Source: VGRW01 sp031396695 (GTDB lineage: Bacteria > Myxococcota_A > UBA9160 > SZUA-336). Taken from it: 64,000 bases of DNA. Position 1 is the stretch's first letter; each line of letters opens with the position of its first letter. The position numbers and the translations under genes were made by a program. The notes under the pieces were generated by a model, which was not told the origin of the DNA, made no database searches, and saw nothing but the letters and a program-made list of their open reading frames with translations. Where the stretch lies: contig JANNLG010000190.1 of the NCBI GenBank assembly GCA_031396695.1, positions 1 through 64,000 on the forward strand, given 5' to 3'. Shown piece by piece: positions 23,663 through 32,171 of this stretch.

Positions 23663-25876
23663 ATGTCGAGACTCGAACAGATCGTCTCGGGACTGAATCC
23701 CGAGCAGCGCGAAGCGGTGCAGCACGTCGATGGGCCGATGCTCGTGCTGGCCGGTGCGGGCAGCGGCAAGACGCGCATGCTCACGCACCGCATCGCGCAC
23801 CTGATCGAGAGCGGCGCCGCGCGGCCGTGGGAGATCCTGGCCGTCACGTTCACCAACAAGGCCGCGCGCGAGATGCGCGAGCGCGTCGAGCGCCTGATCG
23901 GCTCTGGCTCCGGCGACACGCGCGGCGTGTGGGTCTCCACCTTCCACTCCACCTGCGTGCGCATTTTGCGGCGCGACGGATCGCAGCTCGGCTACGAGCC
24001 GAACTTCGCGATCTACGATCAGGACGATTCGCTCGCGCTCGTGAAGCGCGTGCTGAAGGCGATCGGCGCGGACGAGAAGGCCTGGCCGCCGCGCGGCATT
24101 CGCGGCTCGATCGACCGCATGAAGAACCGCGGCCTCTTGCCGGCCGACCTGGCGCACGAGGGCACGCTCGAAGCCAAGCGCCTGACCGACATCTACCAGC
24201 GCTACCAGAAGGAGCTGCGGCGCGCGAACGCGCTCGACTTCGGCGATCTGATCCTGCTGACCGCGCGCCTGTTCGAGCACCACCCGCGCGTGCTCGAGAG
24301 CTACCAGCGCCGCTGGCGCTACGTGCTGGTCGACGAGTACCAGGACACGAACCCGATCCAGTACCGGCTGCTGCGCTTGCTGGCCGCATCGCACCACAAC
24401 CTGTGCGTAGTCGGTGACGAGGACCAGTCGATCTACAAGTTCCGCGAGGCGGACATCCGCAACATCCTGGACTTCGAGAAGGACTTCCCGGGCGCCAAGG
24501 TCGTGCGCCTGGAGCAAAACTACCGCTCGACGCAGCCGATCCTGTCCGCGGCGAGCGCCGTGGTCGCGAACAACGTCGAGCGCAAGGGCAAGCGGCTGTT
24601 CACCGAGCGCAGCGGCGGCGAGCCGGTGCGCTTCTACGAGGCCGCCGACGAACGCGGCGAGGCCGGCTACGTCGTGAACGAGCTGCTGAAGCTGCGCTGC
24701 CAGGGCACGCCGCTTGGCGACGCCGCGATCTTCTACCGCACACACGCGCAGTCGCGGCCGCTCGAAGAGGAGCTGCTCAAGTACAACCTGCCGTACGTGG
24801 TGGTGGGCGGCACTCGCTTCTACGACCGCGCGGAAGTGAAGGACGCACTCGCCTACCTGCGCGCGCTGCGAAATCCGGCCGACACCGAGAGCCTGCTGCG
24901 GATCGTGAACACGCCCGCGCGCGGGATCGGCCGCACGACCCTCGAACGCGTGTTGCTCGCCGCCGAGCAAGCCGACACCACGCTCTGGGACGCGCTGGTG
25001 CGCGGGCTCGGCGGACTGCCGAACGCGGCCGCGAAGAAGATCGCCGACTTCGTCGCGCTGATGCACGGCTTCGCGCCTCTGTTCTCGGGCGAGGCGATCG
25101 CGCAGCCGCTCGCGACCGTGCTCGAACGCACCGGCTACCTGCGCGCGCTCGAGCTCGAGAACACCGTCGAAGCCGAGGCGCGGCTCGAGAATCTGAAGGA
25201 GCTGCTGGCCGCGGTCGACGAGTTCGAGCGCCAGAACCGCGACGAGCCCGCGCTCGACGACGAGGCGCCGCGCGATCTGGTCGATCTGTTCCTCGAACAA
25301 GTCACGCTGCTTTCCGACGCCGACCGCGCCGAGCAAGCCAGCGACCGCATCCCGATGATGACCGTGCACGTCGCGAAGGGGCTGGAGTTCAAGCACGTGT
25401 TCGTGGTCGGACTCGAAGAGGGCATCTTTCCGCACTTCGCGTCGCTCGACGATCCGTCCTCGATCGAAGAGGAGCGGCGGCTCTGCTACGTGGCGATGAC
25501 GCGCGCGATGGAGCGGCTCACGCTGACCAACGCCACCATGCGCCGCATCCACGGCTCCACGCGCTACAACGCGCCGAGCCGTTTCCTGGCCGAGATTCCC
25601 GAGGAGCTGCTGACCGGCCGGCGCCAGCGCCCGACGCGCGCGTCGGAGCCGACCTTCGAACCGGGGCCGCGCGTCGACTTCAGCGACGCGCAGTGGGGAG
25701 CGGACGATCTGCCGGTGATTCGACAGGGCATGCACGTCGAGCACCCGATCTTCGGCGTCGGACGCATCACGGAAGTCGCGGGCGCGGGTGAGTCCGCCAA
25801 GCTCACCATCCGCTTCGAGCGCGCGGGCGTGAAGATGATCAAGCTCAAGTACGCGCAGCTCAGGATCCTGGCGTGA
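23663..25876 (+). CDS. pcrA: UvrD/PcrA-type DNA helicase
   Basis: A 737-residue superfamily 1A 3'-5' helicase for repair and removal of recombinase or stalled polymerase. It has a Q-motif (LNPEQREAV), Walker A AGAGSGKT, Walker B LVDEYQDTNPIQY, motif III GDEDQSIYKFREAD, motif IV region LEQNYRST and VAMTRAMERL (motif VI). The C-terminal segment after about residue 680 (HPIFGVGRITEVAGAGES to the end) is the PcrA/UvrD tudor-like tail that binds RNA polymerase in studied homologues. It leads a three-gene chain with a GNAT acetyltransferase and a PP2C phosphatase, each overlapping the next by four bases. Confidence 0.95.
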   Translation: MSRLEQIVSGLNPEQREAVQHVDGPMLVLAGAGSGKTRMLTHRIAHLIESGAARPWEILAVTFTNKAAREMRERVERLIGSGSGDTRGVWVSTFHSTCVRILRRDGSQLGYEPNFAIYDQDDSLALVKRVLKAIGADEKAWPPRGIRGSIDRMKNRGLLPADLAHEGTLEAKRLTDIYQRYQKELRRANALDFGDLILLTARLFEHHPRVLESYQRRWRYVLVDEYQDTNPIQYRLLRLLAASHHNLCVVGDEDQSIYKFREADIRNILDFEKDFPGAKVVRLEQNYRSTQPILSAASAVVANNVERKGKRLFTERSGGEPVRFYEAADERGEAGYVVNELLKLRCQGTPLGDAAIFYRTHAQSRPLEEELLKYNLPYVVVGGTRFYDRAEVKDALAYLRALRNPADTESLLRIVNTPARGIGRTTLERVLLAAEQADTTLWDALVRGLGGLPNAAAKKIADFVALMHGFAPLFSGEAIAQPLATVLERTGYLRALELENTVEAEARLENLKELLAAVDEFERQNRDEPALDDEAPRDLVDLFLEQVTLLSDADRAEQASDRIPMMTVHVAKGLEFKHVFVVGLEEGIFPHFASLDDPSSIEEERRLCYVAMTRAMERLTLTNATMRRIHGSTRYNAPSRFLAEIPEELLTGRRQRPTRASEPTFEPGPRVDFSDAQWGADDLPVIRQGMHVEHPIFGVGRITEVAGAGESAKLTIRFERAGVKMIKLKYAQLRILA

Positions 25877-26451
25877 TCGAGCTCGCACCCACGGAGCTCC
25901 ACACCGAGCGGCTGCGCCTGCGCGGTCCGCGCCGCGGCGACTCGGGTCCGCTGCACGCCGCGATCGAGGAGACACTCGATCAGCTCGTGCCCTGGCTGCC
26001 GTGGGCACGCCCCGGTCACTCGCGCGCCGAGACACGGCGCTACCTGCGCGCTGCGCGCGCGGCCTGGGCGCGGCGCACGTCGTTCGAGTTCGTGATCGAG
26101 CTCGCGGCCGGCGGAACCGTGCTCGGTGTCACCAGCCTGCACCGAATCGACTGGATGCGGCGCAGCGCGGGCATCGGCTACTGGATCCGGCGCAGTCGCG
26201 AGGGCCTGGGCTTCGCCACCGAGGCCTGCGACGCGGTGCTCGCGCACGCATTCGACGCGCTGCGCATCAATCGCGTCGAGGCGCTGATCGCGCTCGCCAA
26301 CAAGCCGAGCCAGCGCGTGGTCGAGAAGCTCGGCTTCACCCGCGAGGGCGTCGCGCGCGAGGCGGAGCTGATCGACGGGGAGTTCCTCGACCACTACCAG
26401 TACAGCCTGCTCGACGGGGACCGCGCGCGCGTCGATCGAGCCGAGCCTTGA
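25873..26451 (+). CDS. GNAT-family N-acetyltransferase (RimJ/RimL type)
   Basis: A 192-residue acetyltransferase resembling RimJ/RimL and its relatives: LHTERLRLRGPRRGD at the N-terminus, GIGYWIRRSREGLGFATEA (acetyl-CoA pyrophosphate-binding region) and RVEALIALANKPSQRVVEKLGF near the C-terminus. These enzymes acetylate N-termini of ribosomal proteins or small molecules; the acceptor is unknown. It starts at a GTG overlapping the pcrA stop (GTGA) and ends overlapping the next start (TTGA). Confidence 0.88.
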   Translation: MIELAPTELHTERLRLRGPRRGDSGPLHAAIEETLDQLVPWLPWARPGHSRAETRRYLRAARAAWARRTSFEFVIELAAGGTVLGVTSLHRIDWMRRSAGIGYWIRRSREGLGFATEACDAVLAHAFDALRINRVEALIALANKPSQRVVEKLGFTREGVAREAELIDGEFLDHYQYSLLDGDRARVDRAEP

Positions 26452-27167
26452 GCCTCCGCTACGCGCTGGTCTCGGACATGGGGCTCGAGCGCACGAACAA
26501 CGAGGACTCGGCCGGCGCCGACCTCGAGCTCGGCCTGTTCGTGGTCGCCGACGGAATGGGCGGCCACGCCGCGGGCGAAGTCGCGAGCCGAGTGGCGGTC
26601 GACACGCTGTTCGCGGCCATGCGCGCACGCGGCCGCCCGGAGCGCACGCGCGACGAAGCCGAAGTCCTGCTGCAGGCCGTGCACGACGCCAACGCCGCGG
26701 TGCTGCGCGAGGCCGGCGAGCGCGGCACGCACGGAATGGGCACGACGCTCTCGGCTGTGATGGTGCGCAAGCGCGCGGCGGTGATCGCGAACGTGGGCGA
26801 CTCGCGCGTGTACCTGATCTCGCGCAAGGGACTCGCGCAACTCAGCACCGATCACACGCTGGTGATGCAGATGGTCGAGCGCGGCCTGCTCACGCTCGAG
26901 CAGGCGCGCACGCATTCCGACAAGCACGTGCTGACGATGGCGATCGGCACGCCCGGCGTGCTCGAGCCGCAGGTCCTGCACGCCAAGGTTCCGCCGAAGG
27001 GTCGACTGCTCCTGTGCAGCGACGGCCTGCACGACCTGCTGCCCGAGGAAGAGATCGAGGAGCTCGCAAAAACGCCCGACCTCGACGCAGCCGCGAACGC
27101 CCTGGTCGCGCGCGCGAACTCGCGCGGCGGCTTCGACAACGTGACGGTGTTGCTCATCGAACCGTGA
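26448..27167 (+). CDS. PP2C-family serine/threonine phosphatase
   Basis: A 239-residue metal-dependent phosphatase with the conserved PP2C motifs: SDMGLERTNNEDS, VVADGMGGH, MGTTLSAV, ANVGDSRVY, STDHTLVMQM, LLCSDGLHDL and GGFDNVTVLL. The metal-binding aspartates are all present. It reverses Ser/Thr phosphorylation by Hanks-type kinases; no kinase gene is in the window. The start is a TTG that overlaps the acetyltransferase stop by four bases; the conserved N-terminus begins only a few residues later, and the next ATG would remove part of it. No membrane segment is seen. Confidence 0.92.
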   Translation: MSLRYALVSDMGLERTNNEDSAGADLELGLFVVADGMGGHAAGEVASRVAVDTLFAAMRARGRPERTRDEAEVLLQAVHDANAAVLREAGERGTHGMGTTLSAVMVRKRAAVIANVGDSRVYLISRKGLAQLSTDHTLVMQMVERGLLTLEQARTHSDKHVLTMAIGTPGVLEPQVLHAKVPPKGRLLLCSDGLHDLLPEEEIEELAKTPDLDAAANALVARANSRGGFDNVTVLLIEP

Positions 27168-27175
27168 CTTAGGGG

Positions 27176-27246
27176 CCCGGCGCGCGGGCGGCCGCGCGCC
27201 ACCCTCCTACGCTCGGCTTCGCCTCGCTGCGCGCTTCGCTTGCGGC
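27176..27246. repeat. Intergenic repeat, copy B
   Basis: Follows the PP2C gene and shares its order of elements with copy A at 23541-23631: a GC-rich hairpin (9-bp stem GGCGCGCGG, loop GCGG, 27179-27200), a CCACCC-like stretch, CTACGCTCG, then a near-identical 3' block. Copy A carries an extra internal segment with a second hairpin. Confidence 0.7.
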
Positions 27247-27284
27247 ACTCGCAACGCGCGTCGGCTCGGACTTACTCCGCCGCT

Positions 27285-27833
27285 CTACTCCGTGCCCTCG
27301 ATCACGCCGAGCCAGTCGAGCTCGCGGAAGGCGCCGTCGAGATCCATGCCGTAGCCGACCACCCAGCCCGGACCCACCTCGAAGCCGACGTGGTCGAGCG
27401 CAACGGGCGAGCGGCGGCGAGCGGGCTTGCTGACCAGCACGGCGATGCGCACCGAGCGCGGCGCGCCGCTGTTCACCAACGCGAGTACGGCTTCGAGCGT
27501 GCGGCCTTCGTCGGCGATGTCGTCGCTGATGACCACGTCGCGCGCGCGGAAGGCGCTGGCGTCGCAGCCGTCGAGCACGACCTCGCGCAGCTCCGTGCCC
27601 TCGCTTCTGCGCGCGCGAACCTCGAGCGATTCCGGGCTGAGACCGCGCGCCTCGAGTCCGCGCGCGAGCGAGCTCGCGAAGCGGCGCGCGCCTTCCGCGA
27701 TCACGACCAAGAGCGGCGTGCGGCCGGTGAGTGCGCGCACGAGCTCGTCCGCGAGCGCGTCGATGCGTTCGCTCACCGCACGCGCCGAGCGCAGCTCCAG
27801 CACGCGGCGCCCCATCCCGTCCTCGAGCGGCAC
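27285..27833 (-). CDS. Hypoxanthine phosphoribosyltransferase-like protein
   Basis: A 182-residue type I phosphoribosyltransferase. The PRPP-binding loop is VVISDDIADEGRTL, and the C-terminal GFEVGPGWVVGYGMDLDG matches the HPRT family, where VVGYGMDLDG is strongly conserved. HPRT salvages hypoxanthine and guanine to IMP and GMP. GTG 27833 is chosen since TAGGAT lies seven bases before it; an in-frame ATG at 27815 also fits homology. The stretch in residues 75-110 (LSPESLEVRARRSEGTELRE) departs from ordinary HPRT, so purine specificity is likely but not proven. Confidence 0.85.
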   Translation of the reverse strand: MPLEDGMGRRVLELRSARAVSERIDALADELVRALTGRTPLLVVIAEGARRFASSLARGLEARGLSPESLEVRARRSEGTELREVVLDGCDASAFRARDVVISDDIADEGRTLEAVLALVNSGAPRSVRIAVLVSKPARRRSPVALDHVGFEVGPGWVVGYGMDLDGAFRELDWLGVIEGTE

Positions 27834-27846
27834 GGCCGCGATCCTA
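27834..27846 (-). promoter_or_regulatory. Leaderless-type -10 element (TAGGAT)
   Basis: TAGGAT on the minus strand ends seven bases before GTG 27833 of the phosphoribosyltransferase gene. A TTGCGC hexamer lies 18 bases further upstream and could act as -35. Confidence 0.45.
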
Positions 27847-27862
27847 TCGCCCGCCGTGGCTC

Positions 27863-27897
27863 GCGCGCAAAGGCCCGGAGCGCCTTGCGCGCAAAGG
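27863..27897 (+). repeat. Direct repeat of GCGCGCAAAGG between divergent genes
   Basis: The same 11 bases occur at 27863-27873 and 27887-27897, 24 bases apart start to start, in the 90-base gap between the divergent phosphoribosyltransferase and NUDIX genes. They could be operator half-sites or chance in a GC-rich gap. Confidence 0.35.
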
Positions 27898-27911
27898 GTC
27901 CGCGCGTCGTT

Positions 27912-27923
27912 TATGGTGGCGCC
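27912..27923 (+). promoter_or_regulatory. Leaderless-type -10 element (TATGGT)
   Basis: TATGGT ends six bases before the GTG of the NUDIX gene, with no ribosome-binding site between. It is back to back with the element of the phosphoribosyltransferase gene. Confidence 0.45.
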
Positions 27924-28733
27924 GTGCCCGTCGTGCCCGCCCCCGCCGCCACCGTGATCCTGCTGCGCGACTCCACAGAGGGGCCCGAAGTGCTCATGCT
28001 CGCGCGTCACGCGCGCAGCGAGTTTCTGCCCGACATGTACGTGTTTCCGGGCGGACGCGTCGAGGACGAAGACCACGCGCTGGCCGAGCGGGTCGCGGGC
28101 TTGTCGCGCTCCGAAGCGAGCCGGCGGCTCGTGACCGTGCCCGCCGAGCAGGCGCTCGGCTTCTTCGTCGCCGGCGTGCGCGAAACCTACGAGGAGTCCG
28201 GCATCCTGCTCGCGCGCAGGCGCGGTGACTCCGACCTGCTGGACGCATCGAGCGCCGCGGCGCTCGCGCAACATCGCCTCGCCGTGCAGAAGGGCGACGC
28301 CTCGTTCCGCGAGCTGGTGCTCGGCGAGGATCTCGTGCTCGCGGCCGAGCTGCTCTCGGTCCACGCGCACTGGATCACGCCCGAGGACTCGCCGCGGCGC
28401 TTCGACACGATTTTCTTCGCGGCCGCGACGCCCCCCGGTCAGAAGGCGCTGCACGACGGGGTCGAGCTGACCGACCATGTCTGGCTCCGGCCCGAGCAAG
28501 GCCTGGCCGATTTCCGCGCCGGCCGGCGGCAGATGATCATCCCGACCTGGGCGAACCTCGAGACGCTCTCGGGCTTCGCGACGACCCACGCGATTCTCGC
28601 GGCCTCGCGGCTGCGCCCGATCGTGCCGATCCTGCCGGTGGTGGTCGAACGCGACGGCGGCCGCGCCGTGGTGATCCCCGAAGACGCCGGCTACCCGACC
28701 ACCGAGGAGCGGATCGGCGATCTGCGCGGCTAG
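27924..28733 (+). CDS. NUDIX hydrolase, NUDT19/NUDT7-like
   Basis: A 269-residue protein with the split NUDIX box typical of the NUDT19 and NUDT7 coenzyme A hydrolases: YVFPGGRVEDED, then about 35 inserted residues, then GVRETYEESGIL (REXXEE). The segment ITPEDSPRRFDTIFF also fits NUDT19 relatives. These cleave CoA and acyl-CoA to phosphopantetheine and 3',5'-ADP. The GTG start is the first in frame and lies six bases after TATGGT. The gene stop codon TAG lies within the -10 candidate of the next gene, so the two are close neighbours on one strand. Family is clear; the CoA substrate is inference. Confidence 0.85.
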   Translation: MPVVPAPAATVILLRDSTEGPEVLMLARHARSEFLPDMYVFPGGRVEDEDHALAERVAGLSRSEASRRLVTVPAEQALGFFVAGVRETYEESGILLARRRGDSDLLDASSAAALAQHRLAVQKGDASFRELVLGEDLVLAAELLSVHAHWITPEDSPRRFDTIFFAAATPPGQKALHDGVELTDHVWLRPEQGLADFRAGRRQMIIPTWANLETLSGFATTHAILAASRLRPIVPILPVVVERDGGRAVVIPEDAGYPTTEERIGDLRG

Positions 28734-28743
28734 ACTCGGCTCG
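28731..28743 (+). promoter_or_regulatory. Leaderless-type -10 element (TAGACT)
   Basis: TAGACT, starting at the stop codon of the NUDIX gene, ends seven bases before the ATG of the next gene. It would let that gene be transcribed separately. Confidence 0.4.
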
Positions 28744-29727
28744 ATGCGCGGCGTCGTCGTTCTGGGGGGATACGGCCGACTCGGGCGGCTCTGCGTGCAC
28801 GAGCTCGCGGGCCGGACGCGCGCACCGCTGTGCGTGGCCGGCCGCAGCCTGCAGCGCGCGGAGTCACTCGCGCTCTCGTTCGGCGAGCGCGCGCGCGGCA
28901 TGTACGTGAACGCGCACGATCCGCGCACGCTCGCGCGCGCGCTCGAGGGCGCGGGCGCGGTGGTGTCGTGCTGCGGCGGCGATCAACTGGTCGCGCTGCA
29001 GACAGCGCTCGAGCTGCGCGTGCCGTTCGTCGGGCTCTCTCCTGCGAGCCTCGAGCCGCGCAGCCGCGCGCGTCTGGCCGAGCTCGCCTGGCGCGCGCAG
29101 GTGCCGGTCGTACTGTGGGCGGGCGCGCTTCCGGGACTTCCCGGCGTGCTCGCCGAAGCGCTCGTGCGCAAGCTGCCCGCGATCCGCCGCCTGCGCATCG
29201 CTTCGACCGGCGGCTACTTCGAGACCGAGACCGCGCGCAGCGAGAAGCGGCTCCCGACACCGCCTGGTGACGTCTCGCGACGCGCGGCGCTGCGCCGGCT
29301 GGTGCCGGAGCTGTGGCGCTTCGCGGAGCCGGTCGGCGCCTGTCCGGTGATGCCGTCGTGGAGTCCCGACCTGGACGGCTTCGCCGAGAGCCACTGCGTC
29401 GAGACGCTCGACTACCTCGAGCCGCCGCGCGGCGCGATCGGCCGCTCGCTGCGGCTGCTGGTCGCGGGCCAGCCGAAACCCGGCTTCGCGCTCGCTGCCA
29501 GCGCCTGCTGCGATCCCGATCCCGCGGCGCCAGCCAGCGCGGAGATCGCGCTGTTCGCGCACAACGTGTTGATTCCCGCGGCCGCGCTCGCCTCCGCGAT
29601 CACCGGCGCGATCCTGGAGGGCACGGTGCCGGCAGGCCTCTCGACGCCACGCGAAGCGCTTCACCCGGCGCTGCTGTTGGGCGAGCTGGAGAAGCGCGGC
29701 GTGCGGATCAGCGGAGCTTCGCGTTGA
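28744..29727 (+). CDS. Saccharopine dehydrogenase-like NAD(P)-binding protein
   Basis: A 327-residue protein whose N-terminus (VVVLGGYGRLGRLCVHELA) is a Rossmann dinucleotide-binding motif of the saccharopine dehydrogenase-like family, with CVAGRSLQRAESLA after the second strand. The later part (VLWAGALPGLPGVLAEALV, and STGGYFETETARS) also fits that family, whose members include many uncharacterised proteins. No full saccharopine dehydrogenase active site is apparent, so function is unknown. It converges with the ChbG-type gene, overlapping it by 20 bases. Confidence 0.75.
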   Translation: MRGVVVLGGYGRLGRLCVHELAGRTRAPLCVAGRSLQRAESLALSFGERARGMYVNAHDPRTLARALEGAGAVVSCCGGDQLVALQTALELRVPFVGLSPASLEPRSRARLAELAWRAQVPVVLWAGALPGLPGVLAEALVRKLPAIRRLRIASTGGYFETETARSEKRLPTPPGDVSRRAALRRLVPELWRFAEPVGACPVMPSWSPDLDGFAESHCVETLDYLEPPRGAIGRSLRLLVAGQPKPGFALAASACCDPDPAAPASAEIALFAHNVLIPAAALASAITGAILEGTVPAGLSTPREALHPALLLGELEKRGVRISGASR

Positions 29728-30589
29728 GCCGTTCGCGCAGCGGGCGCATGCCGCTGGTGCGGATGCCGCGGCGCTCGAACTCCTTCGCCATCGAGCCGTC
29801 GCTGTAGATGCGGTGCTCCTCGTCGCGTTGGCGCCAGTCGCGCGTGATCGCTTCGAGTTCGGCTCCGCCCTCGGCGCAGTGCGTGATCAGGTAGCACAGG
29901 CCGGGACCGAGTCGGTCGACGCGCGCGGTGTTGTGCGCGAGACCCGTGCCCGGCGTGAACGAGAGTGAGTCGGCTTCGAACTGATCGAAGATCGGGAAGC
30001 CCGCCGCTTCGGCCGCGTCGATGCGGCGCTCGAACTCGACGAGCTTGCCGCCCAGTCCGAGCACGCGCGCCTCGCGCTTGCGCAGGCGCGGGATGAACGC
30101 GGGCAGCCTGAACTCGTGCGCGAGCCGGAAGTAGATGTCGACGAATTTCAGGTCGAAGACCGCGCCCATGTGGGAGTCGATGTGGGTCACGTCGACGCCG
30201 GCTTCGAGCGCGCGGTAGATCTGCGCGCGCAGCTCGCGGTCGACCTCCTCGGGGATCGCGTGCGCGACGGTCTCGGCCACCGTGCGCCACATGCCGCCGT
30301 CGGGCGCGACCAGGCTCGGCACGTCGCCGCGCACCGGACCCCAGCGGTGACCGTCGTATTCACAGTTCAGTGTCAGGTGCACGCCCAGGTCGAGCTCCGG
30401 CCGTGTGCGCGCGATCTCGGCCATCTCGGCGAAACCAGGGCACGGGACCATGATGCTGCCGCAGGTGGCGGTGGCCTCCAGCGCGCGCAGCCCGCCCGCG
30501 TTCGCCGCGTGCGACATGCCGAGATCGTCCACGTGGACGACCACCACGCGTTGGTCGGGTGCGTAGCCGAGCTCTGCGAGTAGCGACAC
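29708..30589 (-). CDS. ChbG/YdjC-family carbohydrate deacetylase
   Basis: A 293-residue protein with the YdjC/ChbG motifs: HVDDLGMSHAAN near residue 20 (metal-binding Asp pair), LDLGVHLTLN (His), and HIDSHMG (His and Asp). ChbG removes acetyl groups from chitobiose and related oligosaccharides; the family also includes hopanoid-lipid tailoring enzymes such as HpnK. The GTG start at 30589 follows a strong AGGAGGAG; the longer open frame upstream has no comparable site. It is divergent from the RluA-type gene. Substrate is undetermined, though the metal-binding set looks complete. Confidence 0.85.
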   Translation of the reverse strand: MSLLAELGYAPDQRVVVVHVDDLGMSHAANAGGLRALEATATCGSIMVPCPGFAEMAEIARTRPELDLGVHLTLNCEYDGHRWGPVRGDVPSLVAPDGGMWRTVAETVAHAIPEEVDRELRAQIYRALEAGVDVTHIDSHMGAVFDLKFVDIYFRLAHEFRLPAFIPRLRKREARVLGLGGKLVEFERRIDAAEAAGFPIFDQFEADSLSFTPGTGLAHNTARVDRLGPGLCYLITHCAEGGAELEAITRDWRQRDEEHRIYSDGSMAKEFERRGIRTSGMRPLRERLNAKLR

Positions 30590-30646
30590 TCCGGTCTCCT
30601 CCTGCGCAGCAGCATAGCCGCGCGCGAAGATGAGAACATCGCCGCC

Positions 30647-31522
30647 ATGGATCCGGAACGCAGCCTCGAGGTCGGTGCCGCCGAGGCCGGACAGCGTCTC
30701 GATGCGGTGCTGGCGCGCGCGCTCGGGCTGTCGCGCGGGTGGGTGCGCAAGCTGCTCGACTCGGGGCGCGTGCGGCTGGGTGGCCGGCCCGCCGCGAAGG
30801 GCGCGATCCTGCGCGCGGGTGACCGGATCGACGTGTGGCCGTTCGCCCGGCCCGACTCGGGGCCGATCGCGAATCCGCGGCTGGCGCTGCCGATCCTGCG
30901 CGAGAGCGCGGGGCTGGTCGCGGTCGACAAGCCCGCCGGGCTGCCGGTCCATCCGCTCGCACCCGACGAGACCGAGACCGCGCTGAACGCGCTGGTCGCG
31001 CTCCATCCCGAGCTGGTCGGGGTCGGCGAGGGGGGACTGCGCTCGGGCGTGGTGCACCGCCTCGACACCGGCACTTCGGGCGTGCTCGTGTTCGCCCTGC
31101 GCGACGACGTCTGGCGCGAGGCGCGCGCGGCCTTCGCCGAGAAGCGCGTCGAGAAGCGCTACCTGGCGCGCGTGCACGGCGCGTTCGCGGGCGAGCAGGA
31201 GCTTGCGCTTCGGCTCGAGAATCGCGGCGGCCACGTGCGCGTGGTCGAGAGCGGCGGGCGGCTCGCCGTGTCGCGCATCCGCGCGCTCGAGACGGGCGAG
31301 GAGACGAGCCTGCTCGAAGTCATCATGCGCACCGGCGTGCGCCATCAGATCCGCGCGAGCCTGGCCGAGCTCGGACATCCGATCGTCGGCGATCGCCTGT
31401 ACGGCTCGACGGCGCAGCTCGCGCGGCACTGGCTGCACGCAGCGTCCGTGACCTGGGACGCGTTCGCGGCCGAATCGGAGCCGCCGGCCGAGCTCAGGCC
31501 TCGGGCGACGGACGCGCGCTGA
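30647..31522 (+). CDS. RluA-family pseudouridine synthase
   Basis: A 291-residue enzyme with an N-terminal S4 RNA-binding domain (about residues 15-65, LSRGWVRKLLDSGRVRLGG) and the RluA catalytic domain. The latter has VVHRLDTGTSGVLV with the catalytic aspartate, VDKPAGLPVHP, and RTGVRHQIRASLAELGHPI. It converts uridine to pseudouridine in rRNA or tRNA. Which member (RluA, RluC, RluD or TruC type) is not decided by sequence alone. Its end overlaps that of the anti-sigma gene by 29 bases on the other strand. Confidence 0.92.
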   Translation: MDPERSLEVGAAEAGQRLDAVLARALGLSRGWVRKLLDSGRVRLGGRPAAKGAILRAGDRIDVWPFARPDSGPIANPRLALPILRESAGLVAVDKPAGLPVHPLAPDETETALNALVALHPELVGVGEGGLRSGVVHRLDTGTSGVLVFALRDDVWREARAAFAEKRVEKRYLARVHGAFAGEQELALRLENRGGHVRVVESGGRLAVSRIRALETGEETSLLEVIMRTGVRHQIRASLAELGHPIVGDRLYGSTAQLARHWLHAASVTWDAFAAESEPPAELRPRATDAR

Positions 31523-32171
31523 GGTAGACGGGCAGCGCCAACGCGAGCAGCAGCAGCGCGCCGAGCGCGGGCGTGAGCAGATGACCGAGCGCGTGGTGGA
31601 GCTCGTCGGGATAGCCGCAGCCGAGAACACCGGGCGGCGTGAGCAGCGCGAGCGAAGCGGCGCCTCCGAGCAGCAGCACCGGCAGCGCGCGGCGCGGCGC
31701 GCCGTGTGCGGCGAAGCGCGCGAGCAGCAGCAGCGGCAAAGCCGCGGGCAGGATGCTGCCGAGCGAGCATGCGAGCGTCGCGCCGAGCCAGCCCGGTTCG
31801 AGCGCTTCCGCGCCGGGCCAGCTCGCCAGCCGCGCGGTCGCAATTCCCGCGATCGCGAAGAGCGCGAGCCCGAGCATGCGCACGCCGTTTCGAGTCAGCC
31901 GCTCGCGGCCGGGCACGCAGGCACCGAGCGCGAACGTGAGCGCGCCGACGGCGAGCAACGCGTGCGCCGCCAGCGTCCAGCCGTCGACCGCCGCGAAGCT
32001 CGGCTTCGGAAACGCCTGCTTCGCGACCAGCGCCCACGCGACGTGCAGTGCTGCGAGTCCGAGTCCGACTGCGACGACCTGCGTCGCCACGCTGCGCAGC
32101 GCCGGCAGCCGCCGCACCGGCCGCAAGCCGTGCGCGAGCGAGGCGATCAACGCGTCGGTGCGCTCAGTCAT
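31494..32171 (-). CDS. NrsF/DUF1109-family anti-sigma factor
   Basis: A 225-residue inner-membrane protein with six predicted helices and a short cytoplasmic N-terminus (MTERTDALIASLAHGLRPVR). This layout is that of DUF1109/NrsF proteins, which bind and silence the ECF sigma factor encoded next to them. It follows that sigma gene directly, with an 8-base overlap, which is the usual order. ATG 32171 is preferred over an in-frame GTG at 32183. The signal that would release the sigma factor is unknown. Confidence 0.87.
   Translation of the reverse strand: MTERTDALIASLAHGLRPVRRLPALRSVATQVVAVGLGLAALHVAWALVAKQAFPKPSFAAVDGWTLAAHALLAVGALTFALGACVPGRERLTRNGVRMLGLALFAIAGIATARLASWPGAEALEPGWLGATLACSLGSILPAALPLLLLARFAAHGAPRRALPVLLLGGAASLALLTPPGVLGCGYPDELHHALGHLLTPALGALLLLALALPVYLSARPSPEA

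Noticed and set aside
20996..26035. Very long open frames on the minus strand opposite glmU, glmS and pcrA
   Set aside because: They are antisense to well-conserved genes, have arginine-, histidine- and aspartate-heavy products with no motif, and arise from the high GC content.
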